A stretch of 7,796 nucleotides of DNA from Methanosarcinales archaeon (GTDB taxonomy: Archaea > Halobacteriota > Syntropharchaeia > Alkanophagales > Methanospirareceae), in assembly GCA_025464345.1 (NCBI GenBank), contig JAODGP010000033.1, positions 1-7,796 on the forward strand, written 5' to 3'. A model generated the notes under the pieces. It did no database searches. It had not been told where the DNA came from and saw only the letters and a list, made by a program, of their open reading frames with translations. This document shows positions 5,852 to 7,796 of the stretch, one piece after another. The first letter of the stretch is position 1, and every line of letters begins with the position of its first letter. The translations under genes were made by a program, and so were the position numbers.

Positions 5852-5857
5852 AAAAAA
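5852..5857 (-). terminator. U-tract between the surface protein and kinase genes
   Basis: The minus strand reads ACTTTTTTAGAAAAAGC right after the stop of the CARDB/DUF3344 gene, with six T's 3 bases past the TAA. The segment can form a weak A-T stem (CTTTTT/AAAAAG, 5844-5849 with 5853-5858). Archaeal RNA polymerase can stop at T-runs, so this may give partial termination before the kinase gene. It is short and therefore uncertain. Confidence 0.3.
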
Positions 5858-5860
5858 GTT

Positions 5861-7543
5861 TTAGTATTCAACCACGAGAATTGCGGTGGTTGGCATCATG
5901 GCATCGCCGTTATCTCCCTGGGCAGCGAAGTTATCACCTGCTGTGAGGTAATCAGTAACATCAGATATATTTATGCCTATCTGGGCATTGCTACTCCACA
6001 CATCGGTGGATATCACCGGGAATGATTGATGTGTACCGTTATAATATCCACGATAAACATTGGCTCCTATCTTCCTACCGTTGAAGTATAGATAGTTGTA
6101 TTCGGGTGCTCCGACCTCCCATGTCTCACCGCCCCAGGGCGATATTACGGCGAGATAAGCATTATTTACCCCGTGGAGGTCAATGGTGCCCGGGAAAGGA
6201 GCTTCATTGATGCATTCTGTAAGAGCTAAGAAGCCCCCTCTGTCTCTTCTACCGCCGATGAGATAATCAGCACCTTCATCCAGCCAGTATTCAATCAGGG
6301 GTTTGTTATCGTTTTTATATACTATGAGTAAAGGGCAAGCGGAGGGGTAGAATTTAGGAGAATTGATATTCCGCAGCGTTATTTTGTATACGCCCTGAGC
6401 TCGAACAAGAGGTGTGAGGTTGAACACTAAATTGCCATATACCGGATTGGTCTTCGAGAACTCACACGGTCGGTCGAAATAGGACGCTTCGGGCTGCACC
6501 GTATATCTCAGCCCACCCGGAGTGGTTATATCAATTGCGGCAGCAGGGATTCTGGAGCACCAGGTAAAAGGAACGCTATACCGTGCAAGTGCTACTTCCG
6601 AACCCGGGGGTAGCGAGACATTGTAGATATAGGTCACTGATTCATTGGTTGTGAGATTACGGTAGTAACTGGAATTCCCGGTGGTGATGTATATACCCCC
6701 TCTCAATTTTCCATGCGCTACGTTTACGAGCGGCTCATCAGCGGAATAGCCATTCCAGAAAACTTCCTCCTGGGATGTCAGGTCGTTATTGGTCTCATCC
6801 TCCTCCTCAACCTCGTTATCGCTGTCGGCTATCGCCAGGAGCTCATAAGTTAGCGGAGTGCAGTCATCAAAGCAGTCACATCCGCCGGGTGTCCAGTTGA
6901 AGGTCAGGCGTGTCTGAGCGCCGGTATCGAGTGCCGGGACCCGCTTTTCGCCGAAGAATGCGCCGTTGATATACAGGCTCACGTTAAAAGCTCCTGCTTC
7001 CGTTCCCTTGTTCTTTACTGTGACCTCGATGAAGTTAGAGAGGTTAAACCATGCACTGCAATACAGCGGCTTGGTGAGGCAGATATCGTGGGTATTTGTG
7101 AAATGAAGAGCATCAATCTCTTTAATAGTCAGGTCAGGAATGGTTGATAGCACCTCCACTGTCTCCAGTAATTTGTTATTAAGCTCGTTTGAATCCCTGA
7201 TTTCATGGTCGCAATCAGCGTTCACGGTGAGGTTGTAGGTTCCGGTCTGTGCAGGTCGCCATGAGAAGTCAATGGATATGGAATCCCCGGCACGTAACCC
7301 TGAAACCCTCTTTTTATCAATAATCGTCCCGTTCATCTCTAAAGAAACATTGAATCCGTGAGCATCAGAATCCCCTATGTTCTCGATGGTGACATAGAGG
7401 TGATTGGGCACTCCGGGGAACAGGTGTGCTCTGGAGAGCTGCACAGGGACGAGGTCAGGAGCAGGCATGGTCAAAAGCAGGAGTGAAATAGATGCGGCTG
7501 CAATAATAGCAATCATAGCGACTAAAGCTTTTTTCTTCCCCAT
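5861..7543 (-). CDS. Secreted CARDB / DUF3344 cell-surface protein
   Basis: A 560-residue exported protein. The N-terminus has KKK followed by a hydrophobic stretch at about 6-25, a signal peptide or uncleaved anchor with no lipobox cysteine. Two CARDB adhesion-type beta domains follow. The first, at about 29-133, ends in ADCDHEIRDSNELNN; the second, at about 136-260, ends in ADSDNEVEEEDETNN. Both carry the family's acidic 'D..N.V.E...E.NN' motif. The second contains a cysteine-rich insert (C155, C162, then CDCFDDC at 222-228). Residues about 262-560 match the DUF3344 type common in methanogen-related surface proteins (NGYSADEPLVNVAHGKLRGG; YNYLYFNGRKIG; ISDVTDYL). Thirteen N-X-S/T sequons (for example N65, N71, N104, N187, N216, N375, N525) fit an N-glycosylated surface protein. 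No C-terminal anchor or PGF-CTERM is present. The start at 7543 has no Shine-Dalgarno but lies below a TATA-rich tract. The likely role is envelope or adhesion; the ligand is unknown. It probably precedes the kinase in one transcription unit. Confidence 0.88.
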   Translation of the reverse strand: MGKKKALVAMIAIIAAASISLLLLTMPAPDLVPVQLSRAHLFPGVPNHLYVTIENIGDSDAHGFNVSLEMNGTIIDKKRVSGLRAGDSISIDFSWRPAQTGTYNLTVNADCDHEIRDSNELNNKLLETVEVLSTIPDLTIKEIDALHFTNTHDICLTKPLYCSAWFNLSNFIEVTVKNKGTEAGAFNVSLYINGAFFGEKRVPALDTGAQTRLTFNWTPGGCDCFDDCTPLTYELLAIADSDNEVEEEDETNNDLTSQEEVFWNGYSADEPLVNVAHGKLRGGIYITTGNSSYYRNLTTNESVTYIYNVSLPPGSEVALARYSVPFTWCSRIPAAAIDITTPGGLRYTVQPEASYFDRPCEFSKTNPVYGNLVFNLTPLVRAQGVYKITLRNINSPKFYPSACPLLIVYKNDNKPLIEYWLDEGADYLIGGRRDRGGFLALTECINEAPFPGTIDLHGVNNAYLAVISPWGGETWEVGAPEYNYLYFNGRKIGANVYRGYYNGTHQSFPVISTDVWSSNAQIGINISDVTDYLTAGDNFAAQGDNGDAMMPTTAILVVEY

Positions 7544-7618
7544 CTGTTATTTCTCATATATTTTATATTTCTTTATATATATTATTTATTACTTTCTTTA
7601 TATAAATTATAAATGTAT
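7544..7618 (-). promoter_or_regulatory. AT-rich promoter region of the surface protein gene
   Basis: This stretch is almost all A and T. On the minus strand ATATATAAAG (7580-7571) lies about 30 bp before the ATG at 7543, a suitable TATA position for a short-leader mRNA. A second TATA-like copy lies 25 bp further upstream. No Shine-Dalgarno precedes the ATG. Which box is used cannot be read from the sequence, and the same AT-rich tract could serve transcription in the plus direction. Confidence 0.5.
7568..7604. repeat. Two identical 12-bp TATA-like direct repeats, 25 bp apart
   Basis: TTTCTTTATATA occurs at 7568-7579 and again at 7593-7604. Each copy contains TTTATATA, the archaeal box A consensus on the plus strand. 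The repeat may be a duplicated promoter element or a regulator site. In such an AT-rich tract chance cannot be fully excluded. Confidence 0.45.
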
Positions 7619-7673
7619 TACCTTTCTTGATTGTCGCTTCTCAGTTAGTCCAGAGTAGTTTCACCACATAAAG

Positions 7674-7757
7674 ATGGGCTTCGAGAAAGCGCCAAGCGGT
7701 AACAAAGTTCCGGATGGGCGCGGATTTCAACCGCTTTTTTCCTGGGTTGTTTATTAG
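7674..7757 (+). CDS. Possible 27-residue ORF
   Basis: ATG at 7674 opens MGFEKAPSGNKVPDGRGFQP followed by LFSWVVY and TAG at 7755-7757. No Shine-Dalgarno is visible and no family is recognised. The next ATG (7760) starts 2 bases after its stop, an operon-like spacing. The same bases fold into hairpins, so this may be non-coding instead. Low confidence. Confidence 0.15.
   Translation: MGFEKAPSGNKVPDGRGFQPLFSWVVY
7676..7740 (+). other. Hairpin-rich segment ending in a T6 run, possible small RNA or terminator
   Basis: Three nested or adjacent pairings are visible. GGGCTT (7676-7681) pairs with AAGC-G-CC (7687-7693) with one bulged G. AAGCGGT (7694-7700) pairs with ACCGCTT (7730-7736). Inside the latter, TCCG (7709-7712) pairs with CGGA (7721-7724). 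Six T's follow at 7735-7740. A box-A-like TTTATATA at 7597-7604 lies upstream on the same strand. Together these could define a transcript of roughly 110 bases, but no known RNA family is recognised. Confidence 0.22.
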
Positions 7758-7759
7758 GT

Positions 7760-7796
7760 ATGGCAGGTCAGAAGGATTCTAAGTCATTTGAATATT
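7760..7796 (+). CDS. Possible start of a gene cut by the window edge
   Basis: ATG at 7760 opens MAGQKDSKSFEY and runs off the right edge with no stop. No ribosome-binding site at good spacing is seen (AGGT lies directly against the ATG) and no TATA box is placed about 25 bp upstream. Twelve codons are too few to name a product. Confidence 0.25.
   Translation, partial: MAGQKDSKSFEY

Noticed and set aside
7404..7658. 84-codon plus-strand frame opposite the start of the surface protein gene.
   Set aside because: It is antisense to the CARDB signal peptide and then a translation of AT-rich promoter DNA (Tyr/Ile/Phe runs).
7688..7740. tRNA-like stretch: GCCAAGCGGTAA resembles a D-arm, and GCGG-ATTTCAA-CCGC resembles a T-arm with a 7-base loop.
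   Set aside because: No acceptor stem pairs across the region, the middle hairpin has an 8-base loop with no usable anticodon arm, and the spacing is too short. It is a chance likeness at best.
1..7796. CRISPR array, integrase attachment site or replication origin.
   Set aside because: No regularly spaced repeats, no tRNA gene with a duplicated end, no integrase, and no origin-recognition repeats or cdc6 gene were seen.

Overview
This window looks like chromosomal DNA from a euryarchaeal (Halobacteriota-type) archaeon, probably from a methanogen, ANME or related lineage. The evidence is an archaeal ribosomal protein pair (L39e, L31e) followed by translation factor aIF6, archaeal TATA boxes about 26 bp upstream of genes that lack leaders, a PaREP1-family fragment, and a CARDB/DUF3344 surface protein of a type common in methanogen relatives. 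The lineage is inferred from gene content; no rRNA marker is present.

Layout, left to right. (1) Bases 1-71 hold the end of an unidentified plus-strand gene, followed by an intact archaeal radical SAM protein (117-1277). (2) Bases about 1278-2074 are a scarred accessory stretch. It holds a small inverted repeat, a doubtful 27-codon minus ORF, a PaREP1-like gene with a strong ribosome-binding site that is frameshifted and has lost its C-terminus, and an internal piece of a DDE transposase. A 41-residue minus-strand membrane miniprotein has its last codons antisense to the transposase relic. (3) The miniprotein sits 18 bp behind an intact 256-residue gene of unknown function (2093-2863, minus). 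That gene is divergent from the ribosomal operon across a 36-bp spacer that appears to hold both promoters. (4) rpl39e-rpl31e-eif6 (2900-4016, plus) is a compact, overlapping translation operon. The L18a/LX, prefoldin and ftsY genes that often follow it in archaea are absent. (5) A membrane histidine kinase (4026-5819, minus) is convergent with aIF6 and lies just downstream of a secreted, sequon-rich CARDB/DUF3344 surface protein (5861-7543, minus). (6) Bases 7544-7796 are an AT-rich promoter region with a repeated TATA-like 12-mer, then a G+C-richer segment with hairpins and a T6 run, and a possible gene start at the window edge.

The ribosomal operon and radical SAM gene are housekeeping. 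The kinase and surface protein may form a sensing and cell-surface unit. I found no CRISPR array, tRNA, rRNA or intact mobile element, and no clearly new multi-gene system. The points most worth following are the unknown gene with its TM miniprotein, the decayed PaREP1/transposase scar, and the possible structured RNA near the right end.
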